In this document: positions 16,724 through 25,859 of the stretch, piece after piece | Layout of the letters: the number at the start of each line of letters is the position of its first letter | Numbering within the stretch: the first letter of the stretch is position 1 | Source: Clostridiales bacterium | Lineage (GTDB): Bacteria; Bacillota_E; Sulfobacillia; Sulfobacillales; JAIMBI01 | Assembly (NCBI GenBank): GCA_027318915.1 | Contig: DAHVOH010000038.1 | Coordinates: 1-30,636 of the forward strand | Direction: 5' to 3' | Length of the DNA: 30,636 nt | The notes under the pieces: generated by a model | Databases searched by the model: none | Told to the model about the DNA's origin: nothing | What the model saw: the letters and a program-made list of their open reading frames with translations, nothing else | Made by a program: the position numbers and the translations under genes

Positions 16724-17914
16724 TCAGCCGGCGTGGCGCGGATCGTGACCGCCGCCCTCTGCCGCGCGAGGGCGAGAGGGATAGAGCGCCGGGGAGCCGA
16801 GCAGCGCGGCGCCGCTCCGCCAGACCACGACGCCTGAGGCGGCCACAATGGTCAGGAGCAGGCCGGCGGCGGCGACCAGGTACTCTTCCACGACGCCCAC
16901 CAACGGGAAGGTGGCCGCACTCAAAAAGTCGCTGGTGGCCCGCACGACCCCGGTGGCCGAACCCACCCGGCCCTGGCCCGCCGCAATTTGCACCTCGTTC
17001 ACCCAGACGGTGGCCAGCAACTGTACGCTGATGCCGACCACGGCCAGCCCCACCATGAGCGCGGCGACGCCGGAGAAGGCCAGGAACACGGTGAGGCCGG
17101 CGGCGAGCAACACATAGAGCGCATGCAGCGCGCGGCGCGAGGACAGCGAATGGGCGCGGGCGAACAGCCACGCTTGCCCGAGCAGCGTACCGCCCACGAT
17201 GACGGCGTATTCCCCCCCGATGATTTGGGCCGACATGCCCGCCCGGACCAGGAGGACCGGCAGTGCCCCCACCGACAAAATGGCCGGGAGCTGGGAGCAG
17301 GCGACAATGAGCGCGGTGCGGGCCAGCCGGCCGGAGGACAGAGGGCCGGCGGGCGGGCCCGCTGGATGGGCGGGCGGTCGGGCTGCGGGGGCGGCGCCGC
17401 CTGGGGGGATGCGGGCGGCGACCGCCACCAATCCGACGCACAGGACCGCCGCCACGCCCATGTTGACATGGATGCCAAATGCCATCAGCCATCCGCCCAG
17501 CAGCGAGCCGACAATGCCGCCGACGGACACCAGAGCATTGAAGACGCTGAGGCGGCGAAGGCGGGTCGCCGCCATCTGGGTGCCGCCGGCGACGGACAGC
17601 ATCACCGACCAGTAGAGCCCCGCTCCCACGCCCTGCACCAAGCGGACCAGGACCAGCACCGCGGGCGTGGGCGCGATGGCGTAGCCCACCGCGGCTGCCG
17701 CAAACAGTCCGAAGCCCAGGGTCAAGCCGCGGCGGCCCCCGATGCGGTCATATTGGCGCCCGCCCCAGAGGCCCATGACCGACCGCCCCAACGCCCAAGC
17801 CGTCATGCCCAATCCGACCACATAGGCGGCGCCGCCCAGGCGCAGGATGGTCAGCGGGATGGCCACGGCCATCATGTAGGCCACGGTCGCCTGGGTGAAG
17901 CCCACGGCCGCCAC
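16724..17914 (-). CDS. MFS transporter with apparent 5' frameshift
   Basis: A 396-residue major facilitator protein with about 12 membrane helices. The first cytoplasmic-loop motif is visible as GLWGGRQYDRIGGRRGLTLG (G-x-x-x-D-R-x-G-R-R), with RLVQGVGAGLYW in helix 4. A central loop is rich in Pro and Ala (near 171-195). It resembles drug-efflux or general MFS proteins; the substrate is unknown. The GTG at 17914 is the first start in this frame but has no good ribosome binding site. A strong site (AGGGAGG) and ATG lie at 17975, one base out of frame. Removing one C from the CCCC run near 17935-17940 would join them into a natural 416-residue protein with a complete first helix. The gene is therefore either frameshifted or carries a sequencing error. 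Confidence 0.8.
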   Translation of the reverse strand: MAAVGFTQATVAYMMAVAIPLTILRLGGAAYVVGLGMTAWALGRSVMGLWGGRQYDRIGGRRGLTLGFGLFAAAAVGYAIAPTPAVLVLVRLVQGVGAGLYWSVMLSVAGGTQMAATRLRRLSVFNALVSVGGIVGSLLGGWLMAFGIHVNMGVAAVLCVGLVAVAARIPPGGAAPAARPPAHPAGPPAGPLSSGRLARTALIVACSQLPAILSVGALPVLLVRAGMSAQIIGGEYAVIVGGTLLGQAWLFARAHSLSSRRALHALYVLLAAGLTVFLAFSGVAALMVGLAVVGISVQLLATVWVNEVQIAAGQGRVGSATGVVRATSDFLSAATFPLVGVVEEYLVAAAGLLLTIVAASGVVVWRSGAALLGSPALYPSRPRAAEGGGHDPRHAG

Positions 17915-18089
17915 CAGGCCGAGCCCGACATCTGGGGAGCGGGAGTTCTCTGATGCCGCGATGCCCGTTGTTCATGCCTCCCTGTCTCCGACACGGGGTC
18001 CCGAGGGCCGGTGGTGACGAGGGCAAGGCAAAGCCCAGCCCCGTCCCCGACGTCCGGGCGCCGGCGTGGACGGATGCCGCGGCGTGCAT

Positions 18090-18293
18090 TTACGGCAGGC
18101 GCTGCAATACTCGCACAATCCCCGTCCAGAATCGGTCGCCCAATGCCAGGTCGGCGGCCACCACCAAGGCGGTCAGCACGAACAGTACGCCGTACCAGCG
18201 CTCCGCCCGACGGTGCCGCCGGACTTCATGGCGGTTTCGTCGCGAGCCTGCCGCGGGCGGTTCGGGTGTCGATTCCTGAGAGTCCTGCTCCGT
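18090..18293 (-). CDS. Small single-pass membrane protein with apparent ACG start
   Basis: This is a 67-residue reading frame lacking any ATG, GTG or TTG at its beginning, so it is easily overlooked. It has an acidic/proline-rich N-terminus (EQDSQESTPEPPAAG), a very basic stretch (SRRNRHEVRRHRRAERW) and a single membrane helix (YGVLFVLTALVVAADLAL), and ends GIVRVLQRLP before TAA. The basic patch before the helix fits an N-in orientation. A perfect AGGAGG (18302-18307) lies 8 nt upstream of an in-frame ACG (18291-18293). ACG may be a mutated or misread ATG, or a rare true start. The gene is divergent from rapZ and upstream of the second MFS gene on the same strand. The function is unknown. Confidence 0.55.
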   Translation of the reverse strand, partial: TEQDSQESTPEPPAAGSRRNRHEVRRHRRAERWYGVLFVLTALVVAADLALGDRFWTGIVRVLQRLP

Positions 18294-18329
18294 CCGTGTC
18301 GCCTCCTGGCGCCCAGCCTCGTCTCATCC

Positions 18330-18335
18330 TACAAT
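18330..18335 (+). promoter_or_regulatory. Candidate -10 element for rapZ operon
   Basis: TACAAT at 18330-18335 lies about 74 nt upstream of the rapZ start. No convincing -35 is seen 16-18 nt before it, so the assignment is weak. The short divergent region to the small membrane-protein gene leaves little room for alternatives. Confidence 0.35.
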
Positions 18336-18408
18336 ACCGTGGCGCCCCGCGCGACGGCGACCGCGGCGACGGCCGGGATTGATGATAAGCTCGGAGAAGG
18401 GGGGACGG

Positions 18409-19284
18409 TTGACGGCACGCTTGGTCATCGTGACGGGCCAGTCGGGAGCCGGACGCACTCTGGCCCTGCGAGCGTTCGAAGACCTGGGGTATTTCTGCGT
18501 GGACAACTTGCCTCCGTCCTTGCTGCCCACCTTTGCCGATTTGGTGCAGAAGAGCGGCGCGGGCGGCGCGGCCATCGCCATTGACATCCGGGGCGGGGAG
18601 TTTTTTCGCGACTTGGACCGCGCCTTGGCCGATCTGCGCGAGGCGGGCCGCGACACCAGCGTGGTGTTCCTGGAGGCCGATGAAAGTGTCCTGGTGCATC
18701 GCTACAAGCTGTCGCGGCGCGCGCATCCGATGGGGTCGGAGCGGTCGCTGCTCCAAGCTATCCGGACGGAACGGGTGGCGCTGGAGGAGCTGCGGGGCCG
18801 GGCCGACGCCGTGTTGGACACGTCCCATCTGACTCCCGCCCAGCTGCGGGAGCAGATTGCCTCGATCTATTCACTGGACCAGAGCGGGCTGCCGTTTTCC
18901 GTGCGCCTGGTCTCCTTCGGCTTCAAGCACGGGATTCCGACCGACGTCGATCTGGTGCTGGACGTTAGATTTTTGCCCAATCCCCACTATGTGGAGGACC
19001 TGCATGACCTCACCGGGGAGGATGCGCCGGTGGTGGAGTGGGTGCTCAAGTGGCCGGTGGCTCGGGAGACCCTCGTGCGTCTGGCCGATTTGCTGCAGTT
19101 TTTATTGCCCCTGTACCGAGCGGAGGGCAAGGCGCTGGTGGCCGTGGCCGTCGGCTGCACGGGCGGCCAGCACCGCTCGGTCGTGTTTGTCAATCACTTG
19201 GCGGAGCGGGTGCGGCGGATGGGATATCCCACCGTGGTGGAGCACCGCGACGTCGGCGCATCGCCGGCGGGAGATGAGGCCTGA
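18409..19284 (+). CDS. rapZ: RapZ/YvcJ-family nucleotide-binding protein
   Basis: The 291-residue protein belongs to the RapZ (YvcJ) family, which has an N-terminal P-loop domain and a C-terminal regulatory domain. In enterobacteria RapZ controls glucosamine-6-phosphate synthase through small RNAs; in Firmicutes YvcJ hydrolyses nucleotides and affects competence. Conserved landmarks are FEDLGYFCVDNLPPSLLP, the FLEADESVLVHRYKLSRRAHP segment and the C-terminal VAVGCTGGQHRSVVFVNHLA. The Walker A reads GQSGAGRT (10-17): the invariant lysine is arginine (R16, codon CGC). TTG 18409 follows AAGGGGGG and fits family starts; the frame also offers TTG 18379 and ATG 18382, without ribosome binding sites. 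It overlaps glmR by 1 nt. Confidence 0.93.
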   Translation: MTARLVIVTGQSGAGRTLALRAFEDLGYFCVDNLPPSLLPTFADLVQKSGAGGAAIAIDIRGGEFFRDLDRALADLREAGRDTSVVFLEADESVLVHRYKLSRRAHPMGSERSLLQAIRTERVALEELRGRADAVLDTSHLTPAQLREQIASIYSLDQSGLPFSVRLVSFGFKHGIPTDVDLVLDVRFLPNPHYVEDLHDLTGEDAPVVEWVLKWPVARETLVRLADLLQFLLPLYRAEGKALVAVAVGCTGGQHRSVVFVNHLAERVRRMGYPTVVEHRDVGASPAGDEA

Positions 19285-20609
19285 TGTGGCGGTGGCTGGT
19301 GCCGGGATTGCACTTGAAGCGCTGGCTGGCCCTGATTGGGTTGGGTCTGGTGGCCGTGGGCATCGGATTGGCGTGGGCGTTTTTGGCGGCGCACCAACCG
19401 ACGCGCTGGCGAGTCCCTCTGGTGGCCGGGTCCGTGGGGGTCGCGGCCGTGGTGGTGGGCACGCTGCAGGTGCTGCGCTCATTGGGCCGCGCCTTCAACG
19501 TCCCGCAAAGTTCGTTGGCCGACTGGCTGATGAGTCGGCAGCGCGCCGTGCGTGGGCCCAGGGTGGTTGCGTTGGGCGGCGGCACCGGGCTGCCCGCCTT
19601 GCTGCGGGGCTTGAAGCAATACACCAGCAATATCACCGCCATTGTGACCATGGCCGACGACGGGGGAAGCTCGGGGCGCCTGCGGGGAACGCTGGGGATG
19701 CTGCCGCCGGGTGACGTGCGCAATTGTCTGGTGGCGTTGGCTGACGCTGAACCACTGATGCGCGATTTGTTCCAGTATCGATTTTCCGAAGGCGAGCTGA
19801 CCGGGCACAGCTTCGGCAATTTGTTCATTGCCGCCATGGAGCGCACCACCGGTGACTTTGTGACGGCGCTGGGCGAGCTGTCGCGGGTTCTGGCCGTGCG
19901 GGGGGCCGTGTATCCGGTGACGCTGGACCCGGTGCGCCTGGCCGCCGAATTGGACGACGGGACGGTGGTTCACGGCGAGAGCCAGATTGGCGCCAGTCAG
20001 CGTCCCATCCGGCGCGTATGGCTGGAGCCGGATGACGCGACCCCGCTGGTGGAGGCCATTCGGGCGATCGAGCAGGCCGACCTCATTGTGATCGGGCCGG
20101 GCAGCCTCTATACGTCCGTCATTCCCAATCTGCTGGTGGAGCCGGTGGCCGAGGCCATTCGCCGGAGCGCCGCTCCCACGATTTATGTGGCCAACGTCAT
20201 GACCCAACCGGGGGAGACCGGCGGCTACACCGCCTACGACCATCTGGCCGCTCTGGAGGAGCACGCCGGGCGTCCGCTGGTGGACGTGATGGTGGTGAAT
20301 GACGAGGCGGTGCCGGAGGCGGTTCGGCAGCGGTATCGGGAACAGGGTGCCGACGCGGTGCTGCTGGGCGCGCCGCGCGGCCGCCGGGTGTCGGTGGCGG
20401 CGGCGCCGCTGCTGGCTCCCGGAGAGGTGGTGCGCCACGATTCGGACAAACTGGCGGCCATCGTGCTGCGAACCTTGCTGGATCTCAAGCCGGACTGGGT
20501 GCGACGGCGGCCGTTCGAGAGCTTGGCGCTGGAGCAGCGGCTTCGACAGGCTCGGGAGGGGAATGGCGATGGCGTGGTCGCATACGCAAGAGGTCAAGGC
20601 CGAGCTTAG
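19284..20609 (+). CDS. glmR: Gluconeogenesis factor YvcK/GlmR, membrane-anchored form
   Basis: The 441-residue protein belongs to the YvcK/GlmR family, which binds UDP-GlcNAc and promotes cell-wall precursor synthesis (GlmS activation in Bacillus). The core domain (about 91-410) has the hallmark VVALGGGTGLPALLRGLK (GGGTG at 98-102), TMADDGGSSGRLRG, LPPGDVRNCLVALAD and VIGPGSLYTSVIPNLLV. Residues 14-36 and 44-64 are two membrane helices that the roughly 317-residue B. subtilis protein lacks, so this version is tethered to the membrane; similar N-terminal extensions exist in other Clostridia-like lineages. The ATG overlaps the rapZ stop (TGATG), and the 3' end overlaps whiA by 47 nt. Confidence 0.94.
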   Translation: MWRWLVPGLHLKRWLALIGLGLVAVGIGLAWAFLAAHQPTRWRVPLVAGSVGVAAVVVGTLQVLRSLGRAFNVPQSSLADWLMSRQRAVRGPRVVALGGGTGLPALLRGLKQYTSNITAIVTMADDGGSSGRLRGTLGMLPPGDVRNCLVALADAEPLMRDLFQYRFSEGELTGHSFGNLFIAAMERTTGDFVTALGELSRVLAVRGAVYPVTLDPVRLAAELDDGTVVHGESQIGASQRPIRRVWLEPDDATPLVEAIRAIEQADLIVIGPGSLYTSVIPNLLVEPVAEAIRRSAAPTIYVANVMTQPGETGGYTAYDHLAALEEHAGRPLVDVMVVNDEAVPEAVRQRYREQGADAVLLGAPRGRRVSVAAAPLLAPGEVVRHDSDKLAAIVLRTLLDLKPDWVRRRPFESLALEQRLRQAREGNGDGVVAYARGQGRA

Positions 20610-21444
20610 CCGTCTGCCGGTGGGCTCGCCGGCGCAGGCGGCGGCCGAACTGGCGGGGATGTGGGCCGTGTTTGGCAGTCCGGCCTGGTTGCCGTTGGCC
20701 TCGGCGCTGGTCGCCCGCCGGGCCTATCGATTGGCGCGGCGGGCCGGCGCCGAGCCCGCGCTGCTGGTGGACCGCGCCGAGGGGCGGCTGCGCGCCCGCC
20801 TCGTGCTGCGACACATGGAGGTGCTGCCGGATCCGGACGGTCTGAAGAGCGCCCGACCGTTCCTTCGGGGCGCCTTCGTTTCTCGTGGATACGTGGCCGA
20901 TCCGGAACGCACCTACCATTTGGAGATGCTCATCCGCCGACCGGACATGGCCGACCTCATCCGCCGTCGTCTCCAGGAGTACGGGATCGAGGCGCAGCTT
21001 TCCGCGCGGCGGCGCGACGCAGTGTTGTACATCAAGAGCCAGGAGCAGGTGGGAGAGTTTTTGGCCTACCTCGGTGCGTATAATGCGCGGCTCGGGCTAG
21101 AAAGCTTGCTAGTGATGCGGGCGGTCCGGAATCGGGTGAACCGCCTCGTCAACGGCGAGGCCGCGAACCTGCGGCGGACCGCCGAGAGCGGGGTGCGGCA
21201 GCAGACCGCCCTAGCGCAGTTGATGGCCGGACCGGAGTGGGCACGTCTGCCGGACGGACTGCGGGAGCTGGCCGTGCTGCGCGTGCGTCACCCCGACTGG
21301 AACCTTCGTGAGCTGGGCCAGGCGCTCCATCCCCCCTTGTCCAAGTCGGGTGTGGCGCACCGTCTCCGACGTCTCCTGCAGTGGGGGCGAGGATCGGGCC
21401 GGACCCCAAGCGAGAGCGGACACGCGCGCGGTCGAAGAGTATAA
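20563..21444 (+). CDS. whiA: DNA-binding protein WhiA
   Basis: A 293-residue WhiA protein, a Gram-positive regulator of sporulation-associated division in actinomycetes and of growth and division in Firmicutes. The N-terminal part is a LAGLIDADG homing-endonuclease-like fold without nuclease residues (RPFLRGAFVSRGYVADPERTYHLEM, then ESLLVMRAVRNRVNRLVNGEAANL). The C-terminal helix-turn-helix contains LRELAVLRVRHPDWNLRELG and SKSGVAHRLRRLL. ATG 20563 and ATG 20569 are both possible after GGGAGGGG; the second has the better spacing. It is the last gene of rapZ-glmR-whiA. The ptsH/crh-type gene often next in Bacilli is replaced here by the nuo operon. Confidence 0.94.
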   Translation: MAMAWSHTQEVKAELSRLPVGSPAQAAAELAGMWAVFGSPAWLPLASALVARRAYRLARRAGAEPALLVDRAEGRLRARLVLRHMEVLPDPDGLKSARPFLRGAFVSRGYVADPERTYHLEMLIRRPDMADLIRRRLQEYGIEAQLSARRRDAVLYIKSQEQVGEFLAYLGAYNARLGLESLLVMRAVRNRVNRLVNGEAANLRRTAESGVRQQTALAQLMAGPEWARLPDGLRELAVLRVRHPDWNLRELGQALHPPLSKSGVAHRLRRLLQWGRGSGRTPSESGHARGRRV

Positions 21445-21445
21445 T
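21417..21445 (+). promoter_or_regulatory. Promoter of the nuo operon
   Basis: CGGACA (21417-21422, 4 of 6 matches to TTGACA), a 17-nt spacer and a perfect TATAAT (21440-21445) precede nuoA by about 50 nt. The -10 contains the whiA stop codon (TAA at 21442-21444). The predicted start of transcription near 21452 leaves a leader of about 40 nt carrying GGAGGAGGAGG. Confidence 0.7.
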
Positions 21446-21493
21446 GAAGCATGTGAACGGCGGAACAAGAGTCGGAGGAGGAGGCGCCAGCCC

Positions 21494-21847
21494 ATGCTGA
21501 CCCATTATGGGGCCATCCTGGTGTATCTGCTGGTGTCGGCGGCGGTGGCGGTCACGATCTCGTTCACCTCGGAGCGGTTCGGGCCGCATGCGCCGGGTGG
21601 ATTAAAAAAGGTGAGCTACGAGTCCGGTATTGTGCCCGACCAGCCGGTCTCCCATTTTTCCGTCCGGTTTTACCGGGTGGCCATGTTGTTTTTGATTTTT
21701 GACGTGAGCGTGATGGCCATTTACCCGTGGGCCACCAGCATGCGAAGCTTTCATGCGGCCGGGTTCGTCAAGGCGCTCTTTTTCCTGTTGGTGATGGCGG
21801 TGGCGTTTGCCTATGTGTGGCGACGGGGGGGATTCAAGTGGGATTGA
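21494..21847 (+). CDS. nuoA: NADH-quinone oxidoreductase subunit A
   Basis: NuoA is a small membrane subunit of complex I at the junction of the peripheral and membrane arms. It has 117 residues and three membrane helices (near 8-26, 60-81 and 89-109). The family's conserved loop appears as [20 protein letters not shown], although the usual E-C-G around the switch loop is here E-S-G, so the redox-switching cysteine of many NuoA proteins is absent. The ATG at 21494 is preceded by GGAGGAGGAGG about 9 nt upstream. It is the first gene of the nuo operon. Confidence 0.95.
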   Translation: MLTHYGAILVYLLVSAAVAVTISFTSERFGPHAPGGLKKVSYESGIVPDQPVSHFSVRFYRVAMLFLIFDVSVMAIYPWATSMRSFHAAGFVKALFFLLVMAVAFAYVWRRGGFKWD

Positions 21848-22377
21848 ACGAAGCCACCCACGCTGAGGATCTGGCGCTCAGGCGGGAGGCGGAGAAGGGC
21901 ATTCTGCTGACCAGCGTCGACAAGATGGTGCGTTGGGCCAGAAAGTCTTCGGTCTGGCCGGCCACCTTCGGACTGGCGTGCTGCGCCATCGAAATGATGA
22001 GCACTACGGACTCGCGGTACGACCTGGCGCGCTTCGGGTCGGAGGTTTTTCGGGCTTCCCCCCGCCAGGCCGACCTGATGATTGTGGCCGGACGGGTCAG
22101 CCAGAAGATGGCGCCTATCGTGCGCACCATTTGGGAGCAGATGCCGGAGCCCAAGTGGGTGATTTCTATGGGCGCCTGCGCCTCGTCCGGGGGAGTCTTC
22201 GACAACTACGCCATCGTGCAGGGTGTGGACCACGTCGTTCCGGTGGACGTCTACGTGCCCGGCTGTCCGCCGACCCCGGAAGGGCTCATCTTCGGCATCA
22301 TCAAGATCCAGGAAAAGATTGCCCGGGGTCTGCCGCCCAAATATCAGGAGCTGCAGGACGCGGGGGCGCGGGCATGA
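21838..22377 (+). CDS. nuoB: NADH-quinone oxidoreductase subunit B
   Basis: NuoB carries the terminal N2 [4Fe-4S] cluster that reduces quinone. The 179-residue protein has all four ligands: the tandem C48-C49 in [11 protein letters not shown]114 in MGACASSGG and C143 in VPGCPPTPE. The GTG at 21838 has GGGGGG 7 nt upstream and overlaps the end of nuoA by 10 nt; the frame is open upstream but without coding character in this frame. It acts with NuoD in the Q-module. Confidence 0.96.
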   Translation: MGLNEATHAEDLALRREAEKGILLTSVDKMVRWARKSSVWPATFGLACCAIEMMSTTDSRYDLARFGSEVFRASPRQADLMIVAGRVSQKMAPIVRTIWEQMPEPKWVISMGACASSGGVFDNYAIVQGVDHVVPVDVYVPGCPPTPEGLIFGIIKIQEKIARGLPPKYQELQDAGARA

Positions 22378-22832
22378 TCACCGAAGCCGAGATCCTGGCG
22401 GCGCTCAATCAGCGCTTTCCGGGGAGCCTGGAGGTGGTGCCGGCTGTGGACCAGCCTACGGTGGTGGCGCCCAAAGACATGCTGTTGGCGCTGATGACCT
22501 GGCTCAAAGAGGACCAGGGATATGCGCTGCTGCTGGATGTGTGCGGGGTGGACTGGTTTCCGGCGCGGCCCCGCTTCGAAGTGGTGTACCACCTCTATCA
22601 GCCCGTGCGACATGAGCGTCTGCGGGTGAAGACGTGGGTGGCACTAGGGGAAGAGGTGGAGAGTGTCACGCCCCTCTGGCCGGGCGCCAACTGGCCGGAG
22701 CGGGAGGCGTATGACCTGATGGGCATCGTGTTTGCCCACCACCCCAACCTGACGCGCATCTATATGCCCGACGACTGGGAGGGTCACCCCCTGCGCAAAG
22801 ATTATCCGGTGGCCGGTCCCCGTGTCGACTAG
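22374..22832 (+). CDS. nuoC: NADH-quinone oxidoreductase subunit C
   Basis: NuoC is a Q-module scaffold subunit without cofactors. The 152-residue protein has the family signature [20 protein letters not shown] followed by [18 protein letters not shown] at the C-terminus. The ATG overlaps the nuoB stop as ATGA. It is separate from NuoD, unlike the NuoCD fusion of enterobacteria. Confidence 0.95.
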   Translation: MITEAEILAALNQRFPGSLEVVPAVDQPTVVAPKDMLLALMTWLKEDQGYALLLDVCGVDWFPARPRFEVVYHLYQPVRHERLRVKTWVALGEEVESVTPLWPGANWPEREAYDLMGIVFAHHPNLTRIYMPDDWEGHPLRKDYPVAGPRVD

Positions 22833-22847
22833 GAGGTGAGTCCCATA
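22831..22847 (+). promoter_or_regulatory. nuoD Shine-Dalgarno and possible AUA start
   Basis: AGGAGGTGA (22831-22839) is fully complementary to the 16S rRNA 3' end. The GTG at 22836 lies inside it, so it is poorly placed as a start. The in-frame codon at the right distance, 5 nt after the site, is ATA (22845-22847). Confidence 0.5.
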
Positions 22848-24068
22848 GCGATCGACACCGCGTTGCCGAACGCGGATCCGGAACTGCGGTCGGAATTGTC
22901 GCGCGAAACGATGGTCATCAACCTGGGCCCTCAGCATCCGGCGACCCACGGCGTACTGCGGGTGCGCTTGGAACTGGACGGGGAGCGGGTGTTGGCGGCC
23001 GAGCCCGTCATCGGCTATCTTCACACCGGCTTTGAAAAGACGGCCGAAACCCACACCTATCAGCAGGCCAATACGCTGACCGACCGCATGGACTACCTCT
23101 CTCCCCTGACCAACAACCTGGCCTACGTGTTGGCGGTGGAGAAGCTGATGGGGCTGGAAGTGCCCAAACGCGCCCAGTATATTCGGGTGCTGTTTGCCGA
23201 ACTGTCGCGGCTGGGCAGCCATTTGGTGTGGTTGGGCACCCATGTGATGGACCTCGGCGCCATGAGCCTTTTCTTCTATTGCTTCCGGGAGCGCGAGGTG
23301 ATTCTCGACCTCATCGAGGCCACGGCCGGCGTGCGCATGAATCCGAGCTACTTCCGGGTGGGCGGTTTGGCCTACGACCTGCCTGAAGGCTTCCATGAGC
23401 GGGCGCAGGCGTTTGTGGACGACTTTCCGCGTTGGATGGGCTACTACCGGGGCATGGTGGAGAACAATCCGTTGATTGAGGATCGGCTCCGGGGCGTCGG
23501 GATGCTTGATCAGCAGCAGGCGCTCGCCCTATCGGTGACGGGACCGATGCTGCGGGCCACCGGCATCGCGCACGACCTGCGCAAGGTGGAGCCCTACTGC
23601 TACTATGACGAGTTTGACTTTCGCATCCCGACGCGGACGGAGGGTGATTCCTTCGCCCGCTTCTGGGTGCGGGTGGAGGAGATGGAGGAATCGATCAAGA
23701 TTATCCGTCAAGTCCTGCCCAAGATTGAGCCCCGGGGGCCGTACATGACCAGCGACCGCAAGGTGGCCCTGCCGCCCCGGGAGGAGATCTACGGCAACAT
23801 GGAGGCGCTCATCCACCAGTTCAAGCTGGTGAGTCAGGGCTTTCCGGTGCCCAAGGGCGAAGTGTACCAGGGCATTGAAGGGCCCAAAGGCGAGATGGGA
23901 TTCTACATCGTATCGGACGGCGGGCCACGCCCGTATCGGTGGCGGGCGCGCACGCCCTCCTTCTACAACCTGCAAAGCCTGCCGACGCTTTGCCGGGGTG
24001 AGCTTGTGGCTGACGTGATCGTCAACATCGGCACCATCGACATTGTGCTGGGGGATGTGGACAAGTGA
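22836..24068 (+). CDS. nuoD: NADH-quinone oxidoreductase subunit D
   Basis: NuoD forms the quinone cavity with NuoB and NuoH. It is 410 residues from the GTG at 22836. Family landmarks are INLGPQHPATHGVLRV, IGYLHTGFEKTAE, the LSRLGSHLVWLGTHVMDLGA helix, NPSYFRVGG and the C-terminal end DIVLGDVDK. The GTG falls within a perfect Shine-Dalgarno sequence (22831-22839), so translation may begin at ATA 22845, three codons downstream (407 residues). Either way the conserved part is complete. The 3' end overlaps nuoE by 4 nt. Confidence 0.96.
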   Translation: MSPIAIDTALPNADPELRSELSRETMVINLGPQHPATHGVLRVRLELDGERVLAAEPVIGYLHTGFEKTAETHTYQQANTLTDRMDYLSPLTNNLAYVLAVEKLMGLEVPKRAQYIRVLFAELSRLGSHLVWLGTHVMDLGAMSLFFYCFREREVILDLIEATAGVRMNPSYFRVGGLAYDLPEGFHERAQAFVDDFPRWMGYYRGMVENNPLIEDRLRGVGMLDQQQALALSVTGPMLRATGIAHDLRKVEPYCYYDEFDFRIPTRTEGDSFARFWVRVEEMEESIKIIRQVLPKIEPRGPYMTSDRKVALPPREEIYGNMEALIHQFKLVSQGFPVPKGEVYQGIEGPKGEMGFYIVSDGGPRPYRWRARTPSFYNLQSLPTLCRGELVADVIVNIGTIDIVLGDVDK

Positions 24069-24563
24069 ACGGGGAGACGCCCGCTGCCCGGGAGGGCTGG
24101 AACACGGCCTGGCCCGCATGGGCGGATGAGGCCAAGCGACAGTTCCCGCGCGGTCAGTCGGCCTTGATGCCGTTTTTGCACCGGGTGCAGGAAGACGAGG
24201 GCTGGCTGCGGCCGGAGGCACTGGATGCTGCGGCGGAGCTATTGGCGCTGCCGCGGCAATACGTGGAGTCGGTGGTGTCGTTCTATTCCCTCTTTCGCAC
24301 CGAGCCGACCGGCGCGCGGACGATTCATGTGTGCGTGAGCCTGTCATGCGCCTTGGCCGGCGCCGACGATTTGGTCAAGAATTTGGAGCGGGAGTTGGGC
24401 ATCCAGGTCGGTCAGACCACGCCGGACGGCCGCTACACCCTGCTGGAGGCCGAGTGCCTGGCCGCCTGCGACCTGGCTCCGGCCTGCCAGGTGAACCTGC
24501 GTTACGTGGGACCGGTGGAGCCGGACGCTTATCGCGCGCTCTTGGCCGAGGAGGTGGTCGAAC

Positions 24564-24571
<8 letters not shown>
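24065..24571 (+). CDS. nuoE: NADH-quinone oxidoreductase subunit E
   Basis: NuoE is the thioredoxin-like [2Fe-2S] subunit (cluster N1a) of the NADH-oxidising module. The 168-residue protein has the four ligands C90-x4-C95 (CVSLSC) and C131-x3-C135 (CLAAC), plus the helical N-terminal segment with QYVESVVSFYSLF typical of the family. It starts at GTG after a GGGGGAT sequence and overlaps nuoD by 4 nt. Confidence 0.95.
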
Positions 24572-25839
<1,268 letters not shown>

Positions 25840-25859
<20 letters not shown>

